Positions 1 through 10,378 of a stretch of DNA of 64,000 nucleotides are shown one piece after another. Both the position numbers and the translations under genes were made by a program. Source of the stretch: Pestalotiopsis fici W106-1 (lineage: Eukaryota; Ascomycota; Sordariomycetes; Amphisphaeriales; Sporocadaceae). Each line of letters begins with the position of its first letter. The first letter of the stretch is position 1. The stretch is from contig NW_006917101.1 of assembly GCF_000516985.1 (NCBI RefSeq), positions 2,224,834 to 2,288,833 of the forward strand, read 5' to 3'. The notes below the pieces were generated by a model. The model had not been told where the DNA came from, did no database searches, and was given only the letters and a program-made list of their open reading frames with translations.

Positions 1-1198
1 TTCTATGCGGTAGCCGGGCGGTAGGAAGGTGTTGAAGCCCTGAATCAGGTTGGGGTGACCGGCAAACAGTTCAGAGACGCGTTTAATGACTCCGGGGGTA
101 TCAATACTAGAGAAAGAGTTAGGCACTTAAGTCACTTAAAGAGAAGATGCGGAAACGCTTACGTTTGGCTTTTGAAATCTTTCATGATATCAAGAAATCT
201 GTTGTAGACGTCGGGTTGCTCGGCAAACTGGACCTTAACCTGATCGAGGTAACTCAAGGCGTCCTGTTCAGGGTTTTCAAGGGTCAGCATCGTATCAGCC
301 GCCATTTTGGTATCGGGGAGAGAATTCCTCTTGCTCGCTCAGCGGAGTGAAGAGGACCGAGTTAAGAGGGGTAAGAGACAAAGGTAAGAGACAACTCAAG
401 AGATGCGGGACTTGGGGCAAAGGAAGGAGACTGAAGGAAGGTGGCAACGTAGGCCGTAGGTCGTGTGGTCTGCCGGGGAATAATCCAGGTGTTTGTTCGT
501 GACTTCCGCAGCGTGATTGTGAAGGTTGAGATCGGAGAAAGTTGGCAGCCGCAGCCCAAATGGTCCAAGGGCCAAAGGGTACTTGAAACAACCAATTGAC
601 CCGCGCCCGCAGACCACGTCGCCCAGTCGCTTTGTACTAGTCAACTTTGTATTTATCGACAACTTACATTCAGAATTGGTTGCTGGCCTTGCTGAAGAGC
701 ACCGGCGCCAGGAGGGATAGGAGGTCCGCCAGGAGCGCCGCCGCTTCCTCCTCCAAAGGGGATATTTTGTGTGGGAGGGCGGTTGCTCTCTTGCTGCAGG
801 GGCGGTCCCAGAGCCAGGGCAGCACTGGCAGCCGACGAGGCTGGCGCAGGAGCTGCTCCGCCGATGGCGCTGAACATCTGGCTAGACGCGTTCTGAACAC
901 TTTGAGGTGGTGGTCGGTTCGCGACGTCGGTCAGTGGCGCGCCGGCAAAGGAGGCCGATGAGGGGCCGCCAATGGGGATCGGAGGGGCTGAACCATGGTT
1001 GGCCAGCAATCCACCGGGGCTGTGAATGGCTCCGGGGAGCCTCGAAGCGACCGGCTGGTGGATAGGAAGTGATGCTGCGTTGCTGTGGTGCGGAGTGCCT
1101 GACGATGCAGGGTAGGGGGCGTCTCGGGGGTCGCGATGGTGTCGCTCGGCGGAATCACGATCTCGATGCGCCATCTCTTCAACTTGGTGTGGATTCAT
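1..1198 (-). CDS. sin3: Transcriptional corepressor Sin3 (5' part, runs off window start)
   Basis: Sin3 is the scaffold of the Sin3/Rpd3 histone deacetylase complex in the nucleus. Three exons are visible: 1198-668 (ATG at 1198), 263-163 and 106 to beyond position 1. They are separated by introns 667-264 (404 bp, GTAAGT...CAG) and 162-107 (56 bp, GTAAGC...TAG). Exon 1 gives a Pro/Gly/Ala-rich disordered N-terminus of 177 residues with the fungal Sin3 signatures [14 protein letters not shown] and [12 protein letters not shown]. Exons 2 and 3 encode the first paired amphipathic helix (PAH1), including [27 protein letters not shown] and [22 protein letters not shown]. The rest of the protein (other PAH domains and the HDAC-interaction region) lies outside. 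Family identity is very clear from PAH1. The long first intron contains an in-frame ATG that could give a shorter isoform (see findings). Confidence 0.93.
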
Positions 1199-2211
1199 GA
1201 CACTCGGGACGAACAGACTGTGCTTTGGTGAGTTAGCTAGATTGCTCGCTGCGCCGACGGCGATGCATTATTTTGGGGGTTGAGAGGAGTGTGTGAAAGT
1301 TGAAACCCATGTGATTAACAGTCGCAGCTTGTTATGACGAAGCTCTTTTTCGGGAAGGCAGCCCAGTCACAACGAACTGCCCAAGGCGACAAAATCGTAC
1401 TTGGATTTCAACAGTAGAATCAAAATGGAAACATACCTTCTACATCACATCAGCTCTCCATGCTCATTCAAATAGTCTCTTTCGAGTATGGTCAAAGAGT
1501 CGTGATCGGTTGAGCGATGCAAGCAAGCTTGGGGGAAAGTTTGGACACACAAAGCTGTCGCAAGGTCTTGCTCCTTGACGCGATCTCTACTGTAGGTAAT
1601 CAGCCGGTTCCTGCAACCTCCGGTCTGTTATCGCACAGCTTATCAGCGGTATAATAGATAGTCCGTCAGCGGCGCGGGCCTTGGCGCACCCTTGTTAAGA
1701 ATAGACCAGGCCTCTTTCAGCTAGACCCCGCACCGGCTAGCGCGCAGAACACTTAAGTTTTCAATTGGGTGAGCCAAATTGAATTGGTTATTGCATCGAC
1801 GTTGGTTGGTTGGTTGGTTGATTGAGCTGTGCATGATGTATTGAGTTTGGGACACGTGAATGTTCAATATTGGCAAGCTAAAGTAGGTTGGCCTTGAACA
1901 GGAATGTTCCATCTATTCGGAGAAATACAAACAAGTATCAAACACACAGGAGATAATTCTTTGTTTGATTAATGGGCTAGGCCACAGCCTTTGAGACTCT
2001 CCTCCAGCTCTTACTAGGAAATTCACTGCGCCATGGAAGCAGCAGCCCTATACTCGGCAACTTGATTCGTGTAGGATCCCATCGTCTTTGGGCTCTCGGC
2101 CATTGGTATCTGATAATTTACATAGTCCTGGCTGGCCATGGCCAAGGCCAAACATTACATCGCCTCAGGAGAGAAAATAAATACGCATCTTAGTCATACA
2201 TGAGTTTGTCC
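1199..2211. other. Intergenic: Sin3 promoter / P450 3' flank
   Basis: This stretch lies upstream of Sin3 and downstream of the P450, both on the minus strand. No convincing coding frame is present. A short (GTTG)n/(TTGG)n simple repeat occupies about 1801-1820. No RNA gene was recognised. Confidence 0.6.
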
Positions 2212-4068
2212 TCATTCACGAGAATTTATCCTCACTTTAACCTCGCCCAGCCCTTTTTTCGGATATCCAACGACACGCACATGGTGCATCTCCAGGTCCT
2301 GCGCCGTAGTCTCAAAGAGACTCATGTCAAATTTGGTCACGATTCTCGCAATGGTCAAGTACATCTCAGCATACGCCATGCTACAAAGAGAAGAACAATA
2401 TGATTAGCACAAAAAGCTCTAGTTTGCTCGGGGTGGCGAAGAGGTGTAGGACCCAAAAAAGATGCTATTCATAACTTACTTGATACCAAGGCACTGCCGG
2501 CTGCCCTTTGAAAAGCTGACGACAAATTTGCTCAAATTGACTCCTTCCTGCTGCGCTCTGAACCATCGATCCGGATCAAACGTCAGAGGATTGGGGAACA
2601 GCGATGCGTCCGTATGCACAAAGTAGGAGATTGTGCTCACTGGCGTCTAGTTGCACAGTTAGTATGGCCAAGTCTTGTCTACGATTGGATTCAAATTGTC
2701 ATCTTACCCCAGGTGGGATGCTCAAGTCGCCGTACTGAAGTGACTCGAGACGGGATACACGCGGCAAGCGGATGAGCACGCCGTGCGACAATCGTACTCC
2801 CTCCATGATGATCGCAGTCTAAAGCAACAGAGACAATAACAGATTAGTACTCGACACACCAACTCATGATCTCAGGGCCAAGGGGTAGACAAAAGGGAGA
2901 GAGCGGGTTTGGGACTTACAAGTAATGGTAGACCCTCGAGCTCTACTGCCGAAGTAAGACCTCCCGACTTCCGAGACAAGCCGTCGAGTTCCTCGCGTAA
3001 CCTTGCCAGCAGGTTGCGATCTTGCAGCAGTTGGAACATGATTCGGCTCAGCACTCTGGCCGTGGTCTCGGACCCGGCAATCAAGAACAGCATGCCCTCG
3101 TCGACCAGTCTGGGAATGCTCTTTTGCGCGGCGGGCACGTTGGGATCTTGAAACGCGCTGAGGATGACGGAATTCGACTTGGACGACGAGGCTCCGTCCC
3201 GGCTCACCGACGCCTCGATGCTCTGGAGCAAGTCGTCCTGCCAGCGGAGCAGGTTGGCCATCTTGGGCTGGACCAGGTCAATGATCCATAATGGCAGCTT
3301 CTTGGCCACGGCCGCAACGTTGGGAAAGAGTCTGGTGAACTGATAGGCTCCAGTAAGGCCAAGAATGGCTTCCTGCAAGGGGTGGACAAAGCCGGGCCGG
3401 CCGATATTGTCCTCGTGAGAACCGAAAAAGTACCGCGTGATGATATCCGTGGTCAGGGCTGAGAATGCCGAGTCCAGGCTCACGACTTCATCCCGAAGGG
3501 CGCATTCCTCAAGGCGATCGCAAAGTCGATCGATTCTCTCTCCCACAATGGGCTCTAGTTTCACGACAGACGCCTTGGAAAAGTATGGATTCAAGATGCT
3601 CCGGCGGAGACGGTGAAGATCATGATCTACCGTTGCCACGCTGGATTCTGGGATCGTGTAAGATGCTACCATGGGCGCCCACTTGTCAACCTTGCGCCGG
3701 CTCGACGCATATATGTGGTTGTAGTAGTCTGGATCGCTTATATGTAGTTCATCGGCATTGATCCTAACGACGGGACCTATTTTGATAACCTAGTGTCAGT
3801 AATTATATCGTTCAAAGTCATGTGTTGGGAACAACGAACCATATTTCTTATGCATTTCTTCCATTTTCCATAGGTATCTTCCATCCTTTACTACATCATG
3901 ATAAAACTCATACTCGCAGCCAATAGCAGCCATCTTGGGCCCAGGGAAATTCCGCAACGGGTGAAAGTAAAGATTGTATATGGACTTGGAAACCCAATAG
4001 AAGACAGCAAACGTTACAGCCAGGCACACGCCCGACTGGAAAGAAATGTTGATATCACGAATATGCAT
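2212..4068 (-). CDS. Cytochrome P450 monooxygenase (microsomal, class II fungal type)
   Basis: This is a haem monooxygenase expected to be anchored in the ER and fed by NADPH-P450 reductase. The five-exon model is 4068-3840, 3776-2920, 2818-2708, 2646-2480 and 2380-2212, with introns of 63, 101, 61 and 99 bp. It yields 510 residues, the normal P450 length. An N-terminal hydrophobic anchor (residues about 10-30) is followed by [11 protein letters not shown]. The I-helix oxygen-binding motif AGSETTAR is at 310-317, the ExxR pair at E368/R371, and the haem loop [10 protein letters not shown] at 444-453 with axial Cys451. All hallmark residues are intact. The start at 4068 was preferred over 4128 because it places the anchor normally. 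The sequence resembles the trichodiene-oxygenase/benzoate-hydroxylase-like fungal P450 groups, but the substrate cannot be assigned. No biosynthetic gene cluster surrounds it. Confidence 0.9.
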
Positions 4069-4156
4069 CTTTGATTTCCGTGATTTTCTACTCTCACTGA
4101 TTCGAATAAAGGAAGAACACCAAGGCAAGAACTTGGGCTACACAGTTTCAGGCCAC

Positions 4157-4164
4157 TTATTATA
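4157..4164 (-). promoter_or_regulatory. Candidate TATA box of the P450 gene
   Basis: The minus strand reads TATAATAA about 90 nt upstream of the P450 start codon, a plausible distance for a fungal core promoter. It was identified from sequence only. Confidence 0.35.
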
Positions 4165-5680
4165 CACCGCTGGCTATGGGCTGTAAGCTACACCCTCCAA
4201 CTATTATTACACTATTCTTTTTGGGATGGACCGGCGTCCACCGAAAATCAAAAAATTCATCACACATCGTGACGTGACATGATCGAACCTGTGTGATATT
4301 GGACAAAGGATCTCCCCCCAGGCACACCACATAGCCCAGCTTGGATATAACCGGGAAAGGAGTCGAGGAAGCTGAGGAATAGGCAATACCGAGGAGCTGG
4401 ATCATTAAGATGCTGGGCAGTGTACGGGTCCAATACCGAGCTGTCGTGTGCCAGCAACCCTGGGGGGAGTTGGGCTGTGATCCATCACGTGGCGCTTAAT
4501 AAATCCTTGCCACCGTCTTCGGTATGTGGGTTTGGTGACTCCTATTTCTACTATTTTGGCTCAAGTTCTAGGGACCTTGGTGATAAGGACAGTCATAGGA
4601 TACCTTAAAGGATCGCGACCCAGGCAGCTGGGTCAAGAAAAGAAAAGCTTGGGCGGGTCAAGAACACCCTGGTTTGGGACCATTATTATATCGATAGAGA
4701 ATCCCAAGCTGGCGGGTTTAATGCAGGTTTGCTATCTTCCCAAGGATGTGACGAGCGCTCCTTGCTGTGTGACTGGTCTTGGGGGGCTTTTTCTATTTCA
4801 ACCAATCGCCGCCTGGGGTTTTGCTATTGTCGGCAATACTCACAACCCTGTCACCAGTGCCCGTGGCGCGGACTATTAGCCCACGAGACTCGGGTCATCC
4901 ATCTCACGTCACAATTGGGGGCAAGGCTGTCTGCCATGAAAATACTTTCTGCCCACTCCTGGCTCAGGAACAGTCAGCGTCCATCCTGGCCCACACTGCA
5001 CAGTCATGAAGCCCATCGGCGAGCTGCTGCTGCTGAGCCGTGGGAAAGTGGGCCGACGATATCTAGTATCTAGTGTTCCGCAAGCCACAATTTCTGTTTC
5101 CTTACCCTCGTGTACCCGTACCGAGCAATCTTACCTTCTTAGGGCTGAATCTTGCATCATTGCCCGATTTGCATCCCTTGTCCACCTCCCGACGACCCCT
5201 GCAAGAAACACTTTCTTGAGCGCACTTGCGAGGCGCATCAGCTTTAATGTAGATCTGTGGAACCTATACGCCTTGATCACAAATCGAGAATTCAACAGAC
5301 AGTCGCCGATGCTGTGATGAATGAAAAATTTGGTTCCGATAGCTGAATGCACCATCGTATTATCTCCTGGAAAGTTAACGCATCGGCTCAGTAGGTCTAC
5401 TTGGATGCCTGTCTGGAATCATGGTTGATGCCTGGCATTCAGTGACTGACACGAGACGGCACTGCCACAGTCCATGCCATGATAATAAGCTCAACGTGAC
5501 ATGTTGATTTATCCCGGTGTATGGCCTGATGGAATGCTATAATCATGACTCCGGGATATTCAAGCTAGAATTTTGCATCTTGGTGTCTACATGGTTAACT
5601 ACTCGTCTAGGTTGAATCCTTCGGTGGGCGCAATGGAAGAATCCCTGGGGTGACACAAAAGGTATGGGTGCCAATCTATC
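4165..5680. other. Intergenic: P450 promoter / GH43 3' flank
   Basis: About 1.5 kb without a convincing gene. Several short open frames on both strands lack recognisable domains or splice-compatible partners. The stretch probably holds the P450 promoter and the GH43 3'UTR. Confidence 0.55.
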
Positions 5681-7210
5681 CTATAGTGCATCTTCTGGGC
5701 GCGCCACCGAGATATTTCCAAACGAGGCAATGGATGCGTTCACCGATCTGACCCCCGTAGCTCCACTGGATGGTCCCGACTCAACCTCTACGGTGATCTT
5801 GGCGGCGTCCATATCATCTACATATATCGAGATGGTAGACGCATTTGCCGTCACACGAAACGTGTACTCGTTCTGACCGACGCTTGCTGCTGCTTCTTTT
5901 GCCAGTATATCCGAGGTCGCAGCATCATTGCTTCTGAGGATAACATCTCCGGATCCAGTCAGGCCGGCAAAATAACCTTCGAAGCCTCCTTCGTCACTGA
6001 AGTTTGAGGCTCGAAATATGAGGCCAGCTTCGGTGTCGGCTTCGCCCGTCTGCTCAAGGCTAACAGTGGCCTCAAACACGAGTGATTCAAAGTCTGTATC
6101 GAGCATGGCCAGTCCCGCTGAAGGGCCGCTAGACGTGAGTCGCTCATCTACGACAGCCCAGCTGCCACCATACATTTTCCAGCCGATGGTGTTGTCGTCG
6201 GCAAAGTTGTCCTGAACCAGCATTTGGACGGGCGCAATGGTGTCATCTTCATTAAAGTACATGCGGTCGTATGCAAGGACTCTGTGGTTGCCGTCTGTCT
6301 CGCTGAGAGGGCGGCGATGGTAGACAATGTACCAAATTTCGGTACCGGGAATATTTATGACACCATGGTGTCCGCTGCCCTTGGCTACCGCGCTGTCCTG
6401 CTGTAGTATCTTGGCCTTGCGGATAAAGGGCCCAAGAGGGGAGTCCGACATGGCGTAGGAAACGCTGTAGTCTGCCCCGGTCCAGCCGCCTTCAGACCAC
6501 ATGAAGTAGTAAATGCCATTCCGCTTAATCATCTGGGATCCCTCGACATAGTTCTCGGGAGTGATCTCCTTGTATTGCGTTCCATCGTTAAAGGTCCCAA
6601 TGGACACCATGTCGGCGTTGAGCTTGGCCACATTCGCATGACTGTGCCCGCCATAATAAATGTAAGCCTGGCCGTCTTTGTCGTCGATGAAGACGTCCTG
6701 GTCTATCGGTTGAGCATCATTGTAATAGTGGCCTATGAGTGGCTCTCCAATGGCATCGATGTACGGGCCCTCTGGCTGATCCGCGACAGCTACACCGATT
6801 CCTCCGATGGCACCAGCAGTATCTTCGTCTTCCTGAATATCGTTGGCACCAAAATAGAGGTAGTATTTTCCGTTTCTCGCTATTGGCGCCGGGGCCCAGA
6901 CTGCCTTATTTGCCCACTTGACGTTTTCTATGGTCAAGATGCTAGAGTGTTTGGTCCAATGGATGAGATCCGGGCTAGAGAAAGCATCCAAGAATGTCTG
7001 TTTCTCATATGCATCCGAGTACGTGGGAAACACCCAGAATAAGTCATTGTATATCTCAGTGTCCGGATCTGCATACCACCCATCGACGAAAGGGTTCCCC
7101 GCCACAGCCGTCGGATAGTCGAAAAAGTCTGGGGACCTGACATTGACCCTTGGCTCCTTTGTCGCATTGAAGAAACCGAGAACGACTTGGAACATGGTGA
7201 TCCACTTCAT
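5681..7210 (-). CDS. Glycoside hydrolase family 43 protein with C-terminal lectin-like domain
   Basis: An intronless 509-residue protein. GH43 enzymes are five-bladed beta-propellers acting as arabinofuranosidases, xylosidases or arabinanases on hemicellulose. The expected acidic residues are visible: general base Asp48 in WYADPD, the pKa-modulating Asp170 in QPIDQDVF, and general acid Glu223 in YVEGSQMIK. The catalytic domain spans roughly residues 35-330. Residues about 335-500 (from DNFADDNTIGWKMYGG onward) form a beta-rich concanavalin-A/LamG-like module. Such modules accompany several GH43 subfamilies and may bind glycan. The first 15 residues have a hydrophobic core after a Lys and may be a short signal peptide, so secretion is likely but not certain. 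The substrate is not predictable from sequence alone. Confidence 0.88.
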   Translation of the reverse strand: MKWITMFQVVLGFFNATKEPRVNVRSPDFFDYPTAVAGNPFVDGWYADPDTEIYNDLFWVFPTYSDAYEKQTFLDAFSSPDLIHWTKHSSILTIENVKWANKAVWAPAPIARNGKYYLYFGANDIQEDEDTAGAIGGIGVAVADQPEGPYIDAIGEPLIGHYYNDAQPIDQDVFIDDKDGQAYIYYGGHSHANVAKLNADMVSIGTFNDGTQYKEITPENYVEGSQMIKRNGIYYFMWSEGGWTGADYSVSYAMSDSPLGPFIRKAKILQQDSAVAKGSGHHGVINIPGTEIWYIVYHRRPLSETDGNHRVLAYDRMYFNEDDTIAPVQMLVQDNFADDNTIGWKMYGGSWAVVDERLTSSGPSAGLAMLDTDFESLVFEATVSLEQTGEADTEAGLIFRASNFSDEGGFEGYFAGLTGSGDVILRSNDAATSDILAKEAAASVGQNEYTFRVTANASTISIYVDDMDAAKITVEVESGPSSGATGVRSVNASIASFGNISVARPEDAL

Positions 7211-8144
7211 TATAGAATGTCCTTGGTCGTTGACTTGGGTTCCTAGTAAATTTGATATGTTCTGCTTTATTCGTGGTGGGCCAGGTGAAATGACAGAGAA
7301 ATCGACAAGACGAAATATGACTAATTTTGAAATATTTACTATGCGTTCCTTGGTTATATCTGTAAGTGACTTGATATGCGATCGATGGCAGAAGATTCAA
7401 TGAGAGTTTGACCCCGCGTTGGCAGCTTACTCTAGTACTGTAGTAGACAAACCAAAATCGCCCCTCTGCCGCCAACAGCAGTACTTATAGGTGTTGTACA
7501 CGTGGGTTGGGCGGCTAGGTGGCTGCAGCAGGGAAAGTCGTTATGCAATAACGCAGCGGACGCCTAGAATGGCACTCTTTCTCGTCTGCTGATGACGTTG
7601 CCGTGACTGCAAATCTTTTATTTCATTTCATTTTGAATCAGAGTCATGAGCTTGGTAGACACTGATAATGGTCAATGATTCCCTTACTACCACGTCTCTG
7701 CTTTGTATATAAAACAGCCAGCTTGATGACGGGGCAAATACTACCAACAAGTAACGAATACTTTTTCAACGAAGTCTTGGCGTGAAAAATACCAACAGGT
7801 AGTAGTACCCGACGTTCAGTTGTCAGCAGATAACGTCGAAACTGCAAGAAAGTCATTTTCGACTACACTTTATCAATCCGCTCCAAGGAAATTTAATTAC
7901 ACCATATAATCAAATGATGGGTTATGTTGCCTTCAATTCCTATGTATTTGGATTGGCGGTCTATATTGGGCTCCAAAGTCGTCCTCTTCAATTCGTATAA
8001 GCTTTAACCTGGTGCAGCTATGCAAAATTACAGAACCTTGCAGATGATGTGCATGACAGCATATCACATGGCATTTGTCAATACAACCCTGTTGACAACA
8101 TTTCCATCACGAGAAAGCTTGAGCAGATTTCGTGGGACGAGTCT
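7211..8144. other. Intergenic: GH43 promoter / Dus3 3' flank
   Basis: No coding sequence is supported. The GH43 promoter should lie here on the minus strand. One CCCCGC hexamer near 7412-7417 fits the loose CreA consensus on the opposite strand, but a single site is weak evidence. Confidence 0.5.
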
Positions 8145-10378
8145 CTATCCCTCTGCTTCCATCTCGTAGCTGTTCGACTTGTGCTTCGGCTGGAACTTGA
8201 AGCCAGGATGGGCAGGCCCCAAGAACATCTCGCTGATCTTGATCCAGTCCTTGTAGTTGTCACTGGCCAGAAGCGTCTCGAGATCATTACGTCCGCGATA
8301 GGCAGGCGGCCGATCGTTGAGACTGGGTGGCAGATACTCGAGAAGACCAACAGGCACATATCGGTGCGTAAAGCTGAGCCACTCTAGTAGGAATCGCCGA
8401 GTGAAGCCTATTCCCATCTCGTCCGAGCCCCAGTTCTCCAGTCCATACTTGCAAAATTTCTCAACGTACTCGAGTCTTTCAGAGGCAGACTTGTCGAGAT
8501 ATTGTCCCTTTTCGATTTCCTCAAAGATCCATGGCTTGATCAGAGCGCCGCGGCCAATCATGACCGAGTCGACCTTGGCATTATCAACGTGGTTGAAATA
8601 GTCGACATGAGAGTAACAGTCGCCATTACCGAGGAAGTACATTTTGCCATTGTTTGGTTGTGTACTTGGATCCGGGGCCTGGGCCGTGTCCGTCACATCA
8701 GCAAGCTTTTGGTTATAGGACTTGATGAGTGTGGCACACTCAGCAACGTAGGACCAGTTAGCACTCTTTGTGTATCGCTGCTGTCGGCTGCGGCCATGCA
8801 AAGTGATTGCTGCACAACCAGGAGCACCAAGTCTGTCGCGCAGATCCTCGTCACCAAGAGCCAAGCGCTCTACAAGTCTGAAAGCCGTGGGCTTGTTATC
8901 GCGGACTCCCATGCGAATCTTGGCCGTGATGGGCACCTCGCCCGAGACCACGTTCATGCCTCTAATCATGCGCTCTAATTTCGTTGGAGAATCGAGAAGT
9001 GCACTTCCTGCGCCAGACTGAAACACTGAATCGACAGGACAGCCGCAGTTAATGTCAACCACGCGCAAATGAGGAAGATATTTCGTAAGAGCCTCGGTTG
9101 CTTTGATCACAACCCAAGGTTGGTTGCCAGCTATTTGAGCACCAAACTTCAGATCCTTCGAGTTATCATAGCCCTTGACGACATTATCGGAAGGAGAGAA
9201 CCGGGGCGGTGCAATTTCGGACTCGTGAGCTTTCATCAGCGCCCAGTCGCTGTTGTTACCTTGCACCATTGGCATTGCCAGAGCCATCTCGCTGTATGTG
9301 ACCTGAGCTCCCAGCTCAATGCACAAGCGGCGGAATGGTAGGTTGCCCTGGGTGGTCAGAGGAGCGAGGACTGGAGTTTCCCTTCCAAAGTAGATTTTGC
9401 GCTTTTCGGATGCCTTGAAGGGTGGGTCGACAAACTGAGCCCGTCGTTCCTCAATCACTTCTTGGCCACCTTCGGCAGTCCTATTCTTTGAGCCGTAAAG
9501 ATCTCGCGTGCGGTCCATGTCCTTGTTCAGCCAGCCAATGTACGTCTCGGACCTTGCAAGGTCGGCCTTCTTCTTTGCGAGGCTCCATTTCTGGTCGTTG
9601 GTTGCCACGTTGACAATTCCTGGTCTCTTGTCGGCATTTTCACCCATGCTGGTAGACTCATCTGGCGCTCCCTCCAAAATCAGCTCGGACCTGCCATCCT
9701 CATACTTGATCTCCTTGGAGTGACTCTTGACAAAGCGGCATTTCCAGCCAGCGGGGCACTTGCCATGCGTCTCAAAGACATAACAGGTACCTCCCATCGT
9801 GTCCAAGTCCTCTCTGCGACCCTCCTTGAGATACTTGCGCAAGTCATGGCACAGGTTGCATCGCTCTCCATACTTGCATTCCCTAGGAGAAAACTCGTTG
9901 TTGAAAGCTCTACTGTTGCAGAGCTTTATGGCATCTGCGGTATATCCATAGTCTCGAGCTTTGTTTTGGCCGTTTTGCTTCTTCCGGCCTTTTGATCTGC
10001 GGCCACCATTCTCTCCTCGAGGGTCTGGCTTGCCAGTGACTGGATCATTCGAGCCTACAGGTCCAGCTTCTGCGGCATCATCATCGACCTCCATTTTAGT
10101 TGCACCAGGAGCCGTGACAAGATATCTGCCTTGAGTTAATGAATCTGATTGACAAAATTATGGAATATTGTATGGAGATCATACTCGGCTTTGATGGGGG
10201 CCATTCCTCGTCGGCGCTCAGTCGTGGGTGCTCCAGATGCCGCTGCTGAGCCAGAGTCCTGAACACCATCAGATCCGGCATTGCCATTTGTGACACCATT
10301 TTCTTCGGCGTGGCTTGTCTTGAGCCTCTTGGATGCTGGACCATCCATGGCTTCTGGGTTGTTGTCCTCAGTGGCCAT
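8145..10378 (-). CDS. dus3: tRNA-dihydrouridine(47) synthase Dus3
   Basis: An FMN-dependent enzyme that reduces U47 in the variable loop of cytoplasmic tRNAs with NAD(P)H. Two exons, 10378-10185 and 10125-8145, with a 59-bp intron, encode 724 residues. The low-complexity N-terminus is followed by two CCCH zinc fingers (around residues 148-158 and 179-200), the arrangement specific to Dus3. The TIM-barrel catalytic domain starts at [10 protein letters not shown] (about residue 316). It contains DINCGCPVD, with the catalytic cysteine among Cys425/Cys427. It also contains [18 protein letters not shown] and the phosphate-binding GNGDCYS and [13 protein letters not shown]. All family motifs look intact. 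The splice model joins exon 1 in phase (..KAEYLVTAPG..), which matches the family. Confidence 0.94.

Noticed and set aside
2212..7210. P450 plus GH43 as a biosynthetic gene cluster
   Set aside because: There is no backbone synthase, transporter or regulator nearby, and the other neighbours are housekeeping genes.
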